This document shows positions 35,340 through 44,326 of a stretch of DNA of 64,000 bases, piece by piece. The DNA is from Pirellulales bacterium (lineage in GTDB: Bacteria > Planctomycetota > Planctomycetia > Pirellulales > JAEUIK01), in the NCBI GenBank assembly GCA_019694455.1, contig JAIBBY010000009.1:1-64000 (forward strand), in the 5' to 3' direction. Numbering within the stretch: position 1 is the first letter of the stretch; each line of letters opens with the position of its first letter. The translations under genes and the position numbers were made by a program. The notes beneath the pieces are model-generated. The model saw only the letters and a program-made list of their open reading frames with translations. It had not been told where the DNA came from and searched no databases.

Positions 35340-35969
35340 ATGACCGCAGACCTTGAATCGCAACTCGACGGTCTCAAAGCTCAAGTAAGAGCGGCCTACG
35401 ACTCCGATCATTATGCGGCAGTGGTTGAATTGCTGCCCATCTACCTCGGACACCGCCCAACGGATTCGTTCGCGTGGTTTATGTATGGAGATTCGCTCCG
35501 CTTGCTCAAACGCTACTCCGACGCGCTCGCGGCGCTCGCCAGCGCACAACGCGAAGCGCCCCCTCAGGAACAATGGCGCATCTCTTCCGTGCTTGCAGAA
35601 TTGTACAAGAGTACGGGCAAATTGGACCGAGCAGAGGAGCTCTACCAACAACTGGTCACCGATCGGGACTGCGAAAACAAGACCTGGTGTTGGATATTGC
35701 GTGGCGCCAATCTGCTGAAGCTGGAGCGCGTTGCCGAAGCGGAGAGCTGTTTTCGCCGAGCAGCCACGGCGGAGGGCGACGTGGACGAAGCATACTACAA
35801 CCTGGCGGTAGCTCTCCTCTTTCAGCAGAGGTACGACGAAGCGCTGACGGCCGTAGGCAAGGCAATCGAACTCGATCCTGGATTCAAAAAGGGACCGGAA
35901 TTGCGCGCACACATCGAGGCGGCTCGTGAGGCCAGCTTAGAATGGCTATCATGGGACGCCGGCAAGTAG
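35340..35969 (+). CDS. Tetratricopeptide-repeat protein
   Basis: From ATG 35340 (GGAG 5 bases upstream) the product has 209 residues; the frame is open from a GTG at 35295, but the extension is hydrophobic and unconserved in look. Four to five TPR units are visible (KLDRAEELYQQLV, EAESCFRRAATAEG, YDEALTAVGKAIELDPG). There is no signal peptide or enzyme domain, so it is a cytoplasmic scaffold of unknown partner. It is 37 bases upstream of xseA on the same strand and could share its transcript. Confidence 0.82.
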   Translation: MTADLESQLDGLKAQVRAAYDSDHYAAVVELLPIYLGHRPTDSFAWFMYGDSLRLLKRYSDALAALASAQREAPPQEQWRISSVLAELYKSTGKLDRAEELYQQLVTDRDCENKTWCWILRGANLLKLERVAEAESCFRRAATAEGDVDEAYYNLAVALLFQQRYDEALTAVGKAIELDPGFKKGPELRAHIEAAREASLEWLSWDAGK

Positions 35970-36006
35970 CCGGGCTGGTCGATCTCGCTTCGCTGGAAAC
36001 TGTGCC

Positions 36007-37242
36007 GTGCGGCAATCCGAACTCTTTTCCGAGGAGCCGCCGCGCGAGCAGTTGCTCACCGTCTCGGAGTTGACCAACCAGATCAAGACACAGCTCGAAG
36101 ATTCGTTCGGCTCAGTGTCGGTAACCGGCGAAATCTGCAACTTCTCCCGCCCGCAGTCGGGGCATTGCTATCTGACTCTCAAGGACGAGAGGGCGCAGAT
36201 TCGCGCGGTCATCTGGCGCAGCACGGCGGCGCGCACCAAGTTCGACCTGCACGACGGATTGGAGGTGGTCTGCCGCGGCGCGATTGACGTGTACGCCGCG
36301 CGCGGCAGCTATCAACTTGTTATCAATAGCATCCAGCCCAAGGGCATGGGCGCCCAAGAACTGGCGCTGCGGCAACTGCAAGCCAAACTGGCGGCCGAGG
36401 GGCTGTTTGACATTGAGCGCAAGCGGCCGCTGCCGCGCTTTCCGCGGCAGATCGCCGTGGTCACCAGTCCAACCGGCGCGGCGATCCGCGATTTTCTAGA
36501 AGTGCTGCGCCGCCGTTGGCGCGGCGCGCATGTCTGGATTGTGCCGGTGCGCGTGCAAGGCGCCGGCGCCGCGGCCGAGGTGGTTCGCGCGCTGGCGCTG
36601 GTCAACCGACTGTCCGAACGCATCGACTGCGCAGTGGTCGCGCGGGGCGGGGGCGGCGTCGAGGATTTGTGGACCTTCAACGACGAGGCGGTGGTCCGCG
36701 CCATCGCCGGTTGCCGCGTGCCAGTCGTCTCCGCCATTGGGCACGAAATCGACGTCACCCTCTCCGACCTGGTGGCCGACGTGCGGGCGCTCACCCCCAG
36801 CGAGGCGGCCGAACTGGTGGCGCCAGCGGCCGACGCGCTGCGGCAGTTGCTGCTGGCGCGTCAGCGGCATTTGGTGTCGGCGCTGCGCCGCCGGGCGGAA
36901 GCGGCCCGCCTGCGGCTCGACGCCCTTGCGGCCAGCCGCGTGCTGCGCCGTCCGTACGACCGAATACACGACCTGTCGCGCCGATTGGACGAGCTTTCGC
37001 TCCGCGCCGATCGCGCCGGTCGCCAGCGGATCAAATCGGCGGGCGAGACGTTGCAGCGCTGCGCCGCGCAGCTCGATTCACTTAGCCCGCTCGCTGTGCT
37101 GGCGCGCGGCTACAGCCTGACGGAGCGCGCCGCGGACGGCGCGCTGGTCCGCGACGCGCGAACGTTGGCGGTTGGCGAAGCGATCGTGACGCGCTTCGCC
37201 ACCGGGCAGGCCAAGAGCCGCGTTGAGGCGATTGAGGAATAG
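36007..37242 (+). CDS. xseA: Exodeoxyribonuclease VII large subunit
   Basis: Protein of 411 residues starting at GTG. An N-terminal OB-fold (VSELTNQIKTQLED, VTGEICNFSRPQSGH) is followed by the catalytic region (IAVVTSPTGAAIRDFLEVL, VVARGGGGVEDLWTFND, SAIGHEIDVTLSD) and a long C-terminal coiled-coil domain ending LARGYSLT. With the small subunit it degrades single-stranded DNA. The xseB gene is about 13 kb away, in the isoprenoid operon, on the other strand. Confidence 0.97.
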   Translation: MRQSELFSEEPPREQLLTVSELTNQIKTQLEDSFGSVSVTGEICNFSRPQSGHCYLTLKDERAQIRAVIWRSTAARTKFDLHDGLEVVCRGAIDVYAARGSYQLVINSIQPKGMGAQELALRQLQAKLAAEGLFDIERKRPLPRFPRQIAVVTSPTGAAIRDFLEVLRRRWRGAHVWIVPVRVQGAGAAAEVVRALALVNRLSERIDCAVVARGGGGVEDLWTFNDEAVVRAIAGCRVPVVSAIGHEIDVTLSDLVADVRALTPSEAAELVAPAADALRQLLLARQRHLVSALRRRAEAARLRLDALAASRVLRRPYDRIHDLSRRLDELSLRADRAGRQRIKSAGETLQRCAAQLDSLSPLAVLARGYSLTERAADGALVRDARTLAVGEAIVTRFATGQAKSRVEAIEE

Positions 37243-37253
37243 GCGCCAATCGC

Positions 37254-37988
37254 CTACGGCGTGAACACCATATCGTAGCCAACGATCATGATGCCGGCGT
37301 CGACCAGCAGGTGGCTCAGCCAGGGTCCGTAGAGCCGGCCGCTTTGTTGGTACAACCAGGCCCAGAGCAGGCCGCCGATGGCGACCGACGCCGACAAGAG
37401 CAGGGTCAACAGGCTCGCCGGGCCAAAATACGTGCCGATGACGATGGTGTGATGCGCCATGAAGCCCAGCGCCGACACCAACGCCGCCAGCGATATTGGC
37501 AAAAACTTGCGCAGTCCGCCGTACACAAACCAGCGCCAGTAATACTCCTCCAAAAAGGAGTGACACAGCGAGTAAAAGACCGCCAGGGCCAGGTAGCTCA
37601 ATGGCCGATCGGCATCGGCGTCGTCGAGCTTGGAGCGCACCTCGCCCGGCACACGCGCGAACGCGGCGCTGTCGTCAAAGGCCCAAAAGTACGCGGCCAG
37701 CATCAGGGCCATGATCGCCGCTCCCAGCGCCAGGCCGATCGCGATGCTCTGCCGCGTGTTGAACCTGGGAGGCGCCGAATCTGCTGTCCAGCGCCCAAAG
37801 CCCCCCGCCACCAGCCAGACAAACAGCACCGGCAGCGCGAACTGCAATACCTTGCCGACGCCGTACACCACCTGCACGCTTGGGCTGCCGGCGAACCGGA
37901 TGAAATAGAGCCAGGTGGCGAAGGACGGAAAGACAATCGCCACGATCAGTGCGGCAGACAACCAAAGCGCGGATGCGAAGTTCTTCAT
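37254..37988 (-). CDS. CPBP-family intramembrane glutamic protease (CAAX/Abi type)
   Basis: Protein of 244 residues with about seven transmembrane helices. The catalytic motifs are present: EEYYWRWF (EExxxR), GFMAHHTIV and SHLLVDAG. Members act as intramembrane proteases or as immunity/anchoring factors; no substrate is evident here. The start overlaps the stop of the upstream PLP-enzyme gene by 4 bases, so it is translated as part of the sulfur amino-acid operon, an unusual partner for such a protease. Confidence 0.9.
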   Translation of the reverse strand: MKNFASALWLSAALIVAIVFPSFATWLYFIRFAGSPSVQVVYGVGKVLQFALPVLFVWLVAGGFGRWTADSAPPRFNTRQSIAIGLALGAAIMALMLAAYFWAFDDSAAFARVPGEVRSKLDDADADRPLSYLALAVFYSLCHSFLEEYYWRWFVYGGLRKFLPISLAALVSALGFMAHHTIVIGTYFGPASLLTLLLSASVAIGGLLWAWLYQQSGRLYGPWLSHLLVDAGIMIVGYDMVFTP

Positions 37989-39145
37989 GACGACCCTGAC
38001 GCGCTTGCGGCAAAGGCCTGCTCCAAGTCATCGCGCAAGTCGTCGAACGCTTCCAGACCGACGCTCAGCCGAATCAGTCCATCGGCAATGCCGTGCTTGC
38101 GGCGATCGTCCGGGGCATAGCTGGCGTGCGACATGGCGGCCGGCTGTTCGATGAGCGACTCCACCGATCCCAAACTCACCGCCAGCCGAAATAGTCGTGT
38201 GGATTCAACAAACCGGCGAGCCTCGTCAAAGCCGCCGCGCAGCTCAAAACTGAGCATCGCGCCGAAGGCCCCCTGCATCTGCCGCTTGGCGATCTCATGC
38301 CCTGGATGACTCGCCAACCCCGGATACAGCACCCGCGCCACCCGCGCGTGACTTTCCAGAAAATCCGCGATGCGCGCGGCTGTGCGAGATTGCTCCAGCA
38401 CTCGCAATTCCATGGTCTTTAGCCCACGCGAACACAAAAACGCCTCGAATGGCCCCATCACGGCGCCGGTGGCGTTTTGAATGTATTTCAGGCGGTCGTA
38501 CAGTTCCCGCGACTTGGCCACCAGCGCCCCGCCGAGCAGATCGCTATGCCCGCCAATGTACTTAGTGGCAGAGTGCATCACGATGTCGGCGCCCAGTTCC
38601 AGCGGGCGAGTCAGTACCGGCGTGGCAAAGGTGTTGTCAACCGCCAGCAACACTCCGCGGCGCTGACAGATCGCGGCGGCGGCGGCCAGATCGGTGATCG
38701 ACATGAGCGGATTGCCCGGGCTCTCAAGCCAAACCAATTTGGTTTGGTCGGTGATGGCGCGCTCGATGTTCGCCGTCTCGCGCGCGTCGACCAGGGTGGT
38801 CACAACGCCCGAGCGGTTGGTGATGTTGTGCAGCAGTCGGTAGGTGCCGCCATAGATATCGGCGCCAGCCACAATATGATCGCCCGCGCTGAGGAGCATG
38901 GTGGCGCAGTGCGTGGCGGCCATGCCGGTGGCGAAGGCCAACCCCGCCGCGCCCCCTTCGAGCGAGGCCAGCGCCTGCTCCAAACCAAGCCGGGTGGGGT
39001 TGCCGCTGCGCGAGTAATCGAACTCGACGGCCGCGCCGGCGCTGGGCTGCACAAAGGTGCTCGCCACGCAGATGGGGGGCACCACCGCGCCGGTGGTGGG
39101 ATCGGTCTCTTGCCCCACATGAATCGCGCGGGTGCGAAACTTCAT
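37985..39145 (-). CDS. Cys/Met-metabolism PLP enzyme (cystathionine gamma-lyase/synthase type)
   Basis: About 386 residues from the ATG at 39145 (AGGAAG 7 bases upstream). Fold-type I PLP motifs: DYSRSGNPTR (phosphate/dimer contact), VWLESPGNP, AVDNTFATP and the PLP lysine in HSATKYIGGHSD. The C-terminal SLGSVESLIEQPAAMSH is typical of transsulfuration enzymes. Reaction choice (gamma-synthase, gamma-lyase, beta-lyase or methionine gamma-lyase) cannot be decided from sequence. It lies 10 bases after a second such gene and is overlapped by the CPBP gene. Confidence 0.9.
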   Translation of the reverse strand: MKFRTRAIHVGQETDPTTGAVVPPICVASTFVQPSAGAAVEFDYSRSGNPTRLGLEQALASLEGGAAGLAFATGMAATHCATMLLSAGDHIVAGADIYGGTYRLLHNITNRSGVVTTLVDARETANIERAITDQTKLVWLESPGNPLMSITDLAAAAAICQRRGVLLAVDNTFATPVLTRPLELGADIVMHSATKYIGGHSDLLGGALVAKSRELYDRLKYIQNATGAVMGPFEAFLCSRGLKTMELRVLEQSRTAARIADFLESHARVARVLYPGLASHPGHEIAKRQMQGAFGAMLSFELRGGFDEARRFVESTRLFRLAVSLGSVESLIEQPAAMSHASYAPDDRRKHGIADGLIRLSVGLEAFDDLRDDLEQAFAASASGSS

Positions 39146-39155
39146 AGTCAACTTC

Positions 39156-40364
39156 CTAGCGCGGTTCCAAGGCTTGCGCGAGATCGGCGATCAGGTCTTC
39201 CGAATTCTCAATGCCGCACGCCATGCGAATCATGTTGTCCGGGATGCCGTACTTGCGGCGCTCTTCCGGGGTACACTCGAAGTAGCTCATCACCAGCGGC
39301 TGTTCGATCAGCGATTCCACGCCTCCCAAGCTAGGCGCGATCCGCGGAATGCAGCACGCGTCGACCACCTGGGCGGTGGCGCGCCAATCGGCGTCGCGCA
39401 CCAAGAAGGTGACCAGCCCGCCAAAGCCGCGCATCGTGCGCCGCGCCACCTCGTGGTAGGGATGGCTCTCCAGACCGGGGTAATACACTTTTTCGATGCG
39501 CGGATGACTCTCCAGAAAGCGGGCCACCGCCAACCCATTGGCGTTTTGGCGCTGCATCCGCAGTTCAAAGGTTTTCAGCCCGCGTTGCAAGAGATAGATG
39601 TTGTGGGGCGAATTGATGGCGCCCATGATGCCGCGCAGCTTGCGAATCGGCTCCAACTTGTCGGCGCGCCCCAGGAGCACGCCCGCCAACAGATCGTTGT
39701 GTCCGGCCAGATACTTGGTGGCGGAATGCTGCACATAGTCGACGCCGGCCTCGATGGGGCGCAGGTTGTACGGCGTGGCCAGCGTGGCGTCGATCAAGGT
39801 CTCCACGCCGTGGCGACGCCCAATCGCGACAAAGTGCTCCAAGTCAATCACGCTCAAATGCGGATTGGTGGGCGACTCGCTAATCAACAGCCGTGTTTGT
39901 GGCGTGATGGCCGCTTCCATCGCCGCGTAGTCCCCCGTGCGCACCTGATGCGTGGTCACGCCGAAACGCGCCAAGTGCTTCAAACAGAATTCGCGGCTGC
40001 GGTGATAGCATTCGTCGAAGAAGATCACCTCGTCGCCCGCGTTGAGCTTGGCCATCAGTAGTCCGACAAAGGCGCTCATGCCGGTGGTGTAGAGCAGCGC
40101 CGCTTCGGCACCTTCCAATTCGGCCAGCTTTTGCTCGACAACCTTCTCGCTGGGGTTGCCGTAGCGGCCATACTCTTCGCGCGGCTGCTTCTGCTCGATG
40201 TAGTCGATCACCGCTTGCGTGTCGGCAAACGTGTAGGTGGCGGCGCAGAAGATCGGATCGGTGATCGAGTCGCCGGGCTTGCGCCGGCGCTCGCCACCGT
40301 GGATCGCCGTGGTCGAGGGGCCGCGCTCTCGCGCGGCAAGATCGGTCGTCGAGTCGTGGCTCAT
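39156..40364 (-). CDS. metB: Cystathionine gamma-synthase-like PLP enzyme (plant-type sequence)
   Basis: Protein of 402 residues and first gene of the operon. EYGRYGNPSEKVVEQKLAEL, LISESPTNPHL, LIDATLATPYN, the PLP lysine in HSATKYLAGHNDLLAG and QRQNANGLAVARFLESHP are closer to the plant cystathionine gamma-synthase pattern than the downstream paralogue is. It probably condenses an activated homoserine with cysteine to cystathionine. A leader with a promoter and a terminator-like hairpin precedes it (40415-40571). Confidence 0.88.
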   Translation of the reverse strand: MSHDSTTDLAARERGPSTTAIHGGERRRKPGDSITDPIFCAATYTFADTQAVIDYIEQKQPREEYGRYGNPSEKVVEQKLAELEGAEAALLYTTGMSAFVGLLMAKLNAGDEVIFFDECYHRSREFCLKHLARFGVTTHQVRTGDYAAMEAAITPQTRLLISESPTNPHLSVIDLEHFVAIGRRHGVETLIDATLATPYNLRPIEAGVDYVQHSATKYLAGHNDLLAGVLLGRADKLEPIRKLRGIMGAINSPHNIYLLQRGLKTFELRMQRQNANGLAVARFLESHPRIEKVYYPGLESHPYHEVARRTMRGFGGLVTFLVRDADWRATAQVVDACCIPRIAPSLGGVESLIEQPLVMSYFECTPEERRKYGIPDNMIRMACGIENSEDLIADLAQALEPR

Positions 40365-40414
40365 CGCGTCACCCTGTCGTTGACGTTTCGCGCGGGTGGG
40401 AGATGGCCGGCCAC

Positions 40415-40450
40415 AAAAAAACCGCGATCACGCTGACAAAGCGCTCGCGG
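40415..40450 (-). terminator. Attenuator-like terminator hairpin in the leader of the sulfur amino-acid operon
   Basis: On the minus strand a stem CCGCGA/TCGCGG (plus 40445-40450 with 40422-40427), enclosing CGCT/AGCG, is followed by seven T (plus A-run 40415-40421). It lies between the candidate promoter (40543-40571) and the ATG at 40364, with no minus-strand gene upstream to terminate. A premature-termination (attenuation) role is the simplest reading. A CGCGG-containing palindrome at 40471-40478 could pair with the 5' arm as an alternative stem. Confidence 0.55.
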
Positions 40451-40542
40451 CTGGTCTGATTCAAGTTGGACCGCGCGGCGGGGCCGAGCGATGGCACTTT
40501 AGCAGAGCAGGCTGCAAGCGGCCGCAAATCCCAATCCCCCGG

Positions 40543-40571
40543 ATTGTAGTCGCTCGCAGAGTCGTCAGCAA
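40543..40571 (-). promoter_or_regulatory. Candidate promoter of the sulfur amino-acid operon
   Basis: On the minus strand TTGCTG (plus 40566-40571), a 17-base spacer and TACAAT (plus 40543-40548). The predicted transcript starts near 40536 and has a leader of about 170 bases before the ATG. Confidence 0.5.
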
Positions 40572-40704
40572 GGATAAGCAAATTGGCATTTTTTGACCGC
40601 CACATGTCGTAACGCTGGATACGGCCGCCGCGGCGGCATTAGACTGACGGATGTTGGAGCGGCGATTTTCCTATCACGAATCGACCCGCGATAAAGGGCT
40701 CCAC

Positions 40705-42132
40705 ATGCGACGCCGCGATTTTCTAATTGCCAGTCTGGCCGCGTCTGGAATCTCGCAGGCGCGCCAACCCTTCGCCGCGGAACTATTGGACGGCGATGCC
40801 ACGGGGCCCGGTTTCTGCACTCCGCAAGAAGCGATGCGGGCCGAGCGCGAAAAGCTGTTGTACGTCGTGGCGCTGGCGACCGACCCTGCCAAGCCCGACT
40901 ACCTGGCCACCGTCGATGTCGATCCGCTGTCGGCCACCTATTCGCAAGTGGTGCATCGCCTGCCGATGCCGCATGTTGGCGACGAGTTGCACCATTTTGG
41001 CTGGAACGCATGCAGTTCTTGCCACGGCGACAGCGCGGCCGAGCGCCGCTTTTTGATTGTGCCGGGCAATCGCTCGTGCCGCATCCACATTGTCGACACC
41101 AACGACCTGCGCCAGCCGACGATCCACAAGGTGCTGGATGGCGACGTGATTAAGCGGCAAACCAATCTTAGCGCGCCGCATACCGTGCATTGCCTGGCCG
41201 ACGGCCACATCATGATTTCGATGCTTGGCGACGCCGCCGGCAACGCCCCGGGCGGGTTTCTCTTGCTCGATCAAAAGTTCGAGATCGCCGGCCATTGGCA
41301 GCGCGACGCCACCGGCATGCGGTTCAACTACGACTTCTGGTATCAGCCGCGTCACAACGTGATGGTTTCCAGCGAATGGGGCGCGCCGAACACCTACTCC
41401 AAGGGCTTCAACCCACAAGATGTCGCCGACGGCAAATACGGCCGCCAGCTTCATTTCTGGGACTGGAAAGAGCGGAAGATCGTCAAGAGCGTCGATCTGG
41501 GCGATCAGGGTTTGATTCCGCTTGAGGTGCGCTTTCATCACGATCCCGCCAGCACCCACGGCTTTGTCGGCGCGGCGCTCTCCAGCACCGTGTGGCACTG
41601 GCAGAAGGCGGGGGACGATTGGCAGGTCGAACAAGTCATCAGCGTCGAACCAGTGCAGGTCGCGGGTTCCGATAGCCCGTTGCCCGGCCTGATTACCGAC
41701 GTCATTTTGTCGATGGATGATCGTTATTTGTACTTTTCCAATTGGCTACACGGCGATTTGCGTCAGTACGATGTGAGCGACCCAGCGCGGCCCAAGTTGA
41801 CAGGACAGCTTTGGCTGGGCGGTTTGATTGGCAAGACGCCAGAACACCAGGGGCGCAAGCTCATTGGCGGTCCGCAGATGCTGCAACTCAGCCTCGACGG
41901 CCGACGGCTTTATGTGACCAATTCGCTCTACAGCGCCTGGGACAACCAGTTCTATCCCGACATGGCCAAGGCTGGGTCGCACATGTTGCAGATCGATTGC
42001 GACACTGAGAAAGGGGGCCTGGCGCTGAACGAGCAGTTTCTGGTCGACTTTGGCCGCGAGCCAGACGGCCCGGCGCGCGCCCACGAGATGCGCTATCCCG
42101 GCGGAGATTGCACCTCGGACATATTTGCGTGA
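40705..42132 (+). CDS. Selenium-binding protein / methanethiol oxidase (SBP56) family, Tat-exported
   Basis: From ATG 40705 the protein has 475 residues. The N-terminus MRRRDFLIASLAASG is a twin-arginine signal, so it is exported folded. The SBP56 signature HHFGWNACSSCHGD is intact, followed by RFLIVPGNRSCRIHIVDT, TVHCLADGHIMISMLGD and a C-terminal region with HEMRYPGGDCTSDI. Bacterial members oxidise methanethiol to formaldehyde, sulfide and peroxide in a copper-dependent way, which I infer here by family. The divergent operon handles sulfur amino acids, which could supply methanethiol. Confidence 0.92.
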   Translation: MRRRDFLIASLAASGISQARQPFAAELLDGDATGPGFCTPQEAMRAEREKLLYVVALATDPAKPDYLATVDVDPLSATYSQVVHRLPMPHVGDELHHFGWNACSSCHGDSAAERRFLIVPGNRSCRIHIVDTNDLRQPTIHKVLDGDVIKRQTNLSAPHTVHCLADGHIMISMLGDAAGNAPGGFLLLDQKFEIAGHWQRDATGMRFNYDFWYQPRHNVMVSSEWGAPNTYSKGFNPQDVADGKYGRQLHFWDWKERKIVKSVDLGDQGLIPLEVRFHHDPASTHGFVGAALSSTVWHWQKAGDDWQVEQVISVEPVQVAGSDSPLPGLITDVILSMDDRYLYFSNWLHGDLRQYDVSDPARPKLTGQLWLGGLIGKTPEHQGRKLIGGPQMLQLSLDGRRLYVTNSLYSAWDNQFYPDMAKAGSHMLQIDCDTEKGGLALNEQFLVDFGREPDGPARAHEMRYPGGDCTSDIFA

Positions 42133-42144
42133 GGCGCGACGCGC

Positions 42145-42807
42145 TCACTCGATGGGATCGTGTAGCTTGCCGTAGAGTTTGATGTCGTCCCAATCGCCGG
42201 TGTCGTCGAACGAGCCGATGCCGATCCGTCCTTTGACGAATGTCTTGTCGAGCGCCCGCATGGCCGGTTTGGCCATGTCGTCGAAGTAGACCTCGATGCG
42301 GCCATCTTCAATGCGCCGCTCGATCTTCACCCGATGCCAGTCGTTGGTCCAATTCGTGCCGGGGGTGGTCTCGGTCGAGATTTTCACGCGATCCGCGCCG
42401 TTGACGATGAAGATTTGATTCGCGTGATCGTCCCCCTGCTTGCCGAAATGCACATAGTAGAAGTGCGCCGGGTCTTGATAGCCAAACACCAGGCACAGGT
42501 CGCGATGGCCATAGTCGCGCGTGGTGCTGCGCAGCCGCGCCTCTAGCACAAAATCTCCCACATACACATCGTTGAGCAGCGCGATGTTCAGCGGGCTACG
42601 ATGCGGCGGCTTGAAGTCGCTCTTGCCAAACAGGCTATAGGCGTGGCCGCCGTCGCTGTCGATCAGCTTCCACGCCTTGGGATCGGTGGCGGTCCAATGA
42701 TCGACGCCGTTCTCAAAGTCGTCGCGAAAGACCAGCGGCAGATCCGCGGCCGTCGTGACCGAGGCCGGCATCAATAGCAGCGCGGCGAGCGTCCAGGCTT
42801 TGCTCAT
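42145..42807 (-). CDS. Exported LamG/DUF1080-like concanavalin-fold protein
   Basis: From ATG 42807 the product has 220 residues with a signal peptide (AALLLMPASVTTA). The body reads as a jelly-roll laminin-G/3-keto-disaccharide-hydrolase-type domain (LPLVFRDDFENGVDHW, FVLEARLRSTTRDYGHRD, WHRVKIERRIEDGRIEVYF). Such domains bind or cleave extracellular carbohydrate. It follows hisG by 16 bases on the same strand, so it is probably transcribed with the histidine genes, with no functional reason visible. It converges with the SBP56 gene. Confidence 0.8.
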   Translation of the reverse strand: MSKAWTLAALLLMPASVTTAADLPLVFRDDFENGVDHWTATDPKAWKLIDSDGGHAYSLFGKSDFKPPHRSPLNIALLNDVYVGDFVLEARLRSTTRDYGHRDLCLVFGYQDPAHFYYVHFGKQGDDHANQIFIVNGADRVKISTETTPGTNWTNDWHRVKIERRIEDGRIEVYFDDMAKPAMRALDKTFVKGRIGIGSFDDTGDWDDIKLYGKLHDPIE

Positions 42808-42823
42808 AGATCGTTTCCCTTGT

Positions 42824-43711
42824 TCACTCGATGATCTTGCTGAGCTGATATTCGACAATGCCGCGCGCGCCGGCGGCCTTGAGCTTGGGAATGATGTTGC
42901 GCACCACGCTTTCGCTCAGCACCGTGTTCACGCCAACCCAGGCTTCGTCCGACAGGCTGGAAACGGTAGGCCGTTGCAGCGCCGGCAAGAGCGACAGCAC
43001 CTGCGTCAATCGCTCGCGCGGCACGTTCATCATCAGCCCCACTCTGCCTTCGGCGGCCATCGCGCCTTGCAGCATCAGCACAATGTCGTCGATCTTTTGC
43101 CGCTTCCACGGTTCGGCATACGACGCGCGATTGGCGATGAATCGCGTGGTGCTTTGCAGAATCTCGTCGACAATCCGCAGGTTGTTGGCACGTAGCGAGT
43201 TGCCCGTCTCCGTCACTTCCACAATGGCGTCGGCCAGTCGTGGCGGCTTGACCTCGGTCGCGCCCCAACTGAACTCCACCCGCGCCTCGACTCCGTGGCG
43301 CGCCAAGTATTGCCTGGTGAGGCCAACCGCCTCGGTGGCGATTCGTTTGCCGGCCAAGTCCTGCACCGAGCGCACCGGCGAATCCTCGGGCACGCACAAC
43401 ACCCAGCGCACCGGCCGGCGGCTGACCTTGGAGAAAACCAACTCCGCCACTTCATGCACGTCGGCGCCGGTTTCCATGATCCAGTCGTAGCCGGTGAGTC
43501 CGGCGTCGAGGATGCCATCGGCCACGTAGCGGGCCATCTCCTGCGCGCGAATCAACAGGCACTCGATCTCATCGTCGTCGATGACCGGATAGTAACTGCG
43601 CGACGGAAAGGTGATTTTGTAGCCCGCGCGGCGAAACAGTTCGGCGGTGGCTTCTTGGAGGCTGCCGGCCGGAATGCCCAGCCGCAGCACGTTGCTCGGT
43701 TGCTCGCTCAT
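42824..43711 (-). CDS. hisG: ATP phosphoribosyltransferase, long form
   Basis: Protein of 295 residues from ATG 43711. It begins with [22 protein letters not shown] and shows [13 protein letters not shown], the phosphate-binding region [16 protein letters not shown] and a C-terminal ACT-like regulatory domain (about 215-295). This is the hexameric long HisG, inhibited by histidine in the family, catalysing the first step of histidine synthesis. It starts 17 bases after hisI. Confidence 0.96.
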   Translation of the reverse strand: MSEQPSNVLRLGIPAGSLQEATAELFRRAGYKITFPSRSYYPVIDDDEIECLLIRAQEMARYVADGILDAGLTGYDWIMETGADVHEVAELVFSKVSRRPVRWVLCVPEDSPVRSVQDLAGKRIATEAVGLTRQYLARHGVEARVEFSWGATEVKPPRLADAIVEVTETGNSLRANNLRIVDEILQSTTRFIANRASYAEPWKRQKIDDIVLMLQGAMAAEGRVGLMMNVPRERLTQVLSLLPALQRPTVSSLSDEAWVGVNTVLSESVVRNIIPKLKAAGARGIVEYQLSKIIE

Positions 43712-43728
43712 CGAATCGGTGGTGGCGC

Positions 43729-44124
43729 CTATTTTTTGTAAACGGTCTTGGGATCGAACACGCGCTCGCCGATCACTTCGAGTCCATCGTCGGCAACGCG
43801 GCGAAAAAAGCAGCTTTTGTATCCTTCGTGGCAAGCGGCGCCGCCGATTTGCCGCACTTTGAGCAGGATGGTGTCGGCGTCGCAGTCGACAAATACGCCT
43901 TCGACCTGCTGCACGTTGCCGCTTTCCTCCCCTTTGCGCCACAGCTTGCCTCGGCTGCGGCTGAAATAGACCGCGCGGCCGCTCGCCAAGGTCTCGGCGT
44001 AGCTTTCGGCGTTCATATAAGCCAGCATCAAGACATCGCCACTATCGGCGTCTTGCGCGATGGCGGGGAGCAAGCCGTCTCCCTTGGCGAAATCGGGAAC
44101 TGCGGCCGGGGGGGTGTGGGCCAA
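43729..44124 (-). CDS. hisI: Phosphoribosyl-AMP cyclohydrolase
   Basis: About 131 residues. Zinc/magnesium motifs are intact: [31 protein letters not shown] and [14 protein letters not shown]. It carries out the third step of histidine synthesis. I chose a TTG at 44124 (GGAG 8 bases upstream), because this gives the usual length; an ATG at 44196 in the same frame is the alternative. There is no fused HisE domain. It is followed by hisG; the other his genes are elsewhere. Confidence 0.93.
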   Translation of the reverse strand: MAHTPPAAVPDFAKGDGLLPAIAQDADSGDVLMLAYMNAESYAETLASGRAVYFSRSRGKLWRKGEESGNVQQVEGVFVDCDADTILLKVRQIGGAACHEGYKSCFFRRVADDGLEVIGERVFDPKTVYKK

Positions 44125-44282
44125 GTGCGCATCTCCACAAAGCGAAGGCAGGACGGAGTTTGGCCCTACCTTGAGCCGCTGGGCGCTGCCGTGCAAGTCA
44201 TCCAGAATAGCCGCGCGAGCGCCCCCTGGCCAGTGCCGCGCGCTAGCGCAATTGCTCTACCCAAGGGGGCTGGACAAGCGCC

Positions 44283-44288
44283 TATAAT
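44283..44288 (+). promoter_or_regulatory. -10 hexamer upstream of a small membrane-anchored protein gene
   Basis: A perfect TATAAT, 38 bases before the GTG start at 44327. No matching -35 was found at normal spacing. Its position argues against a TTG start at 44288. Confidence 0.3.
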
Positions 44289-44326
44289 TGCCACGGACGG
44301 ATCGTTTTTCTGCCGCCGAGGATCGC

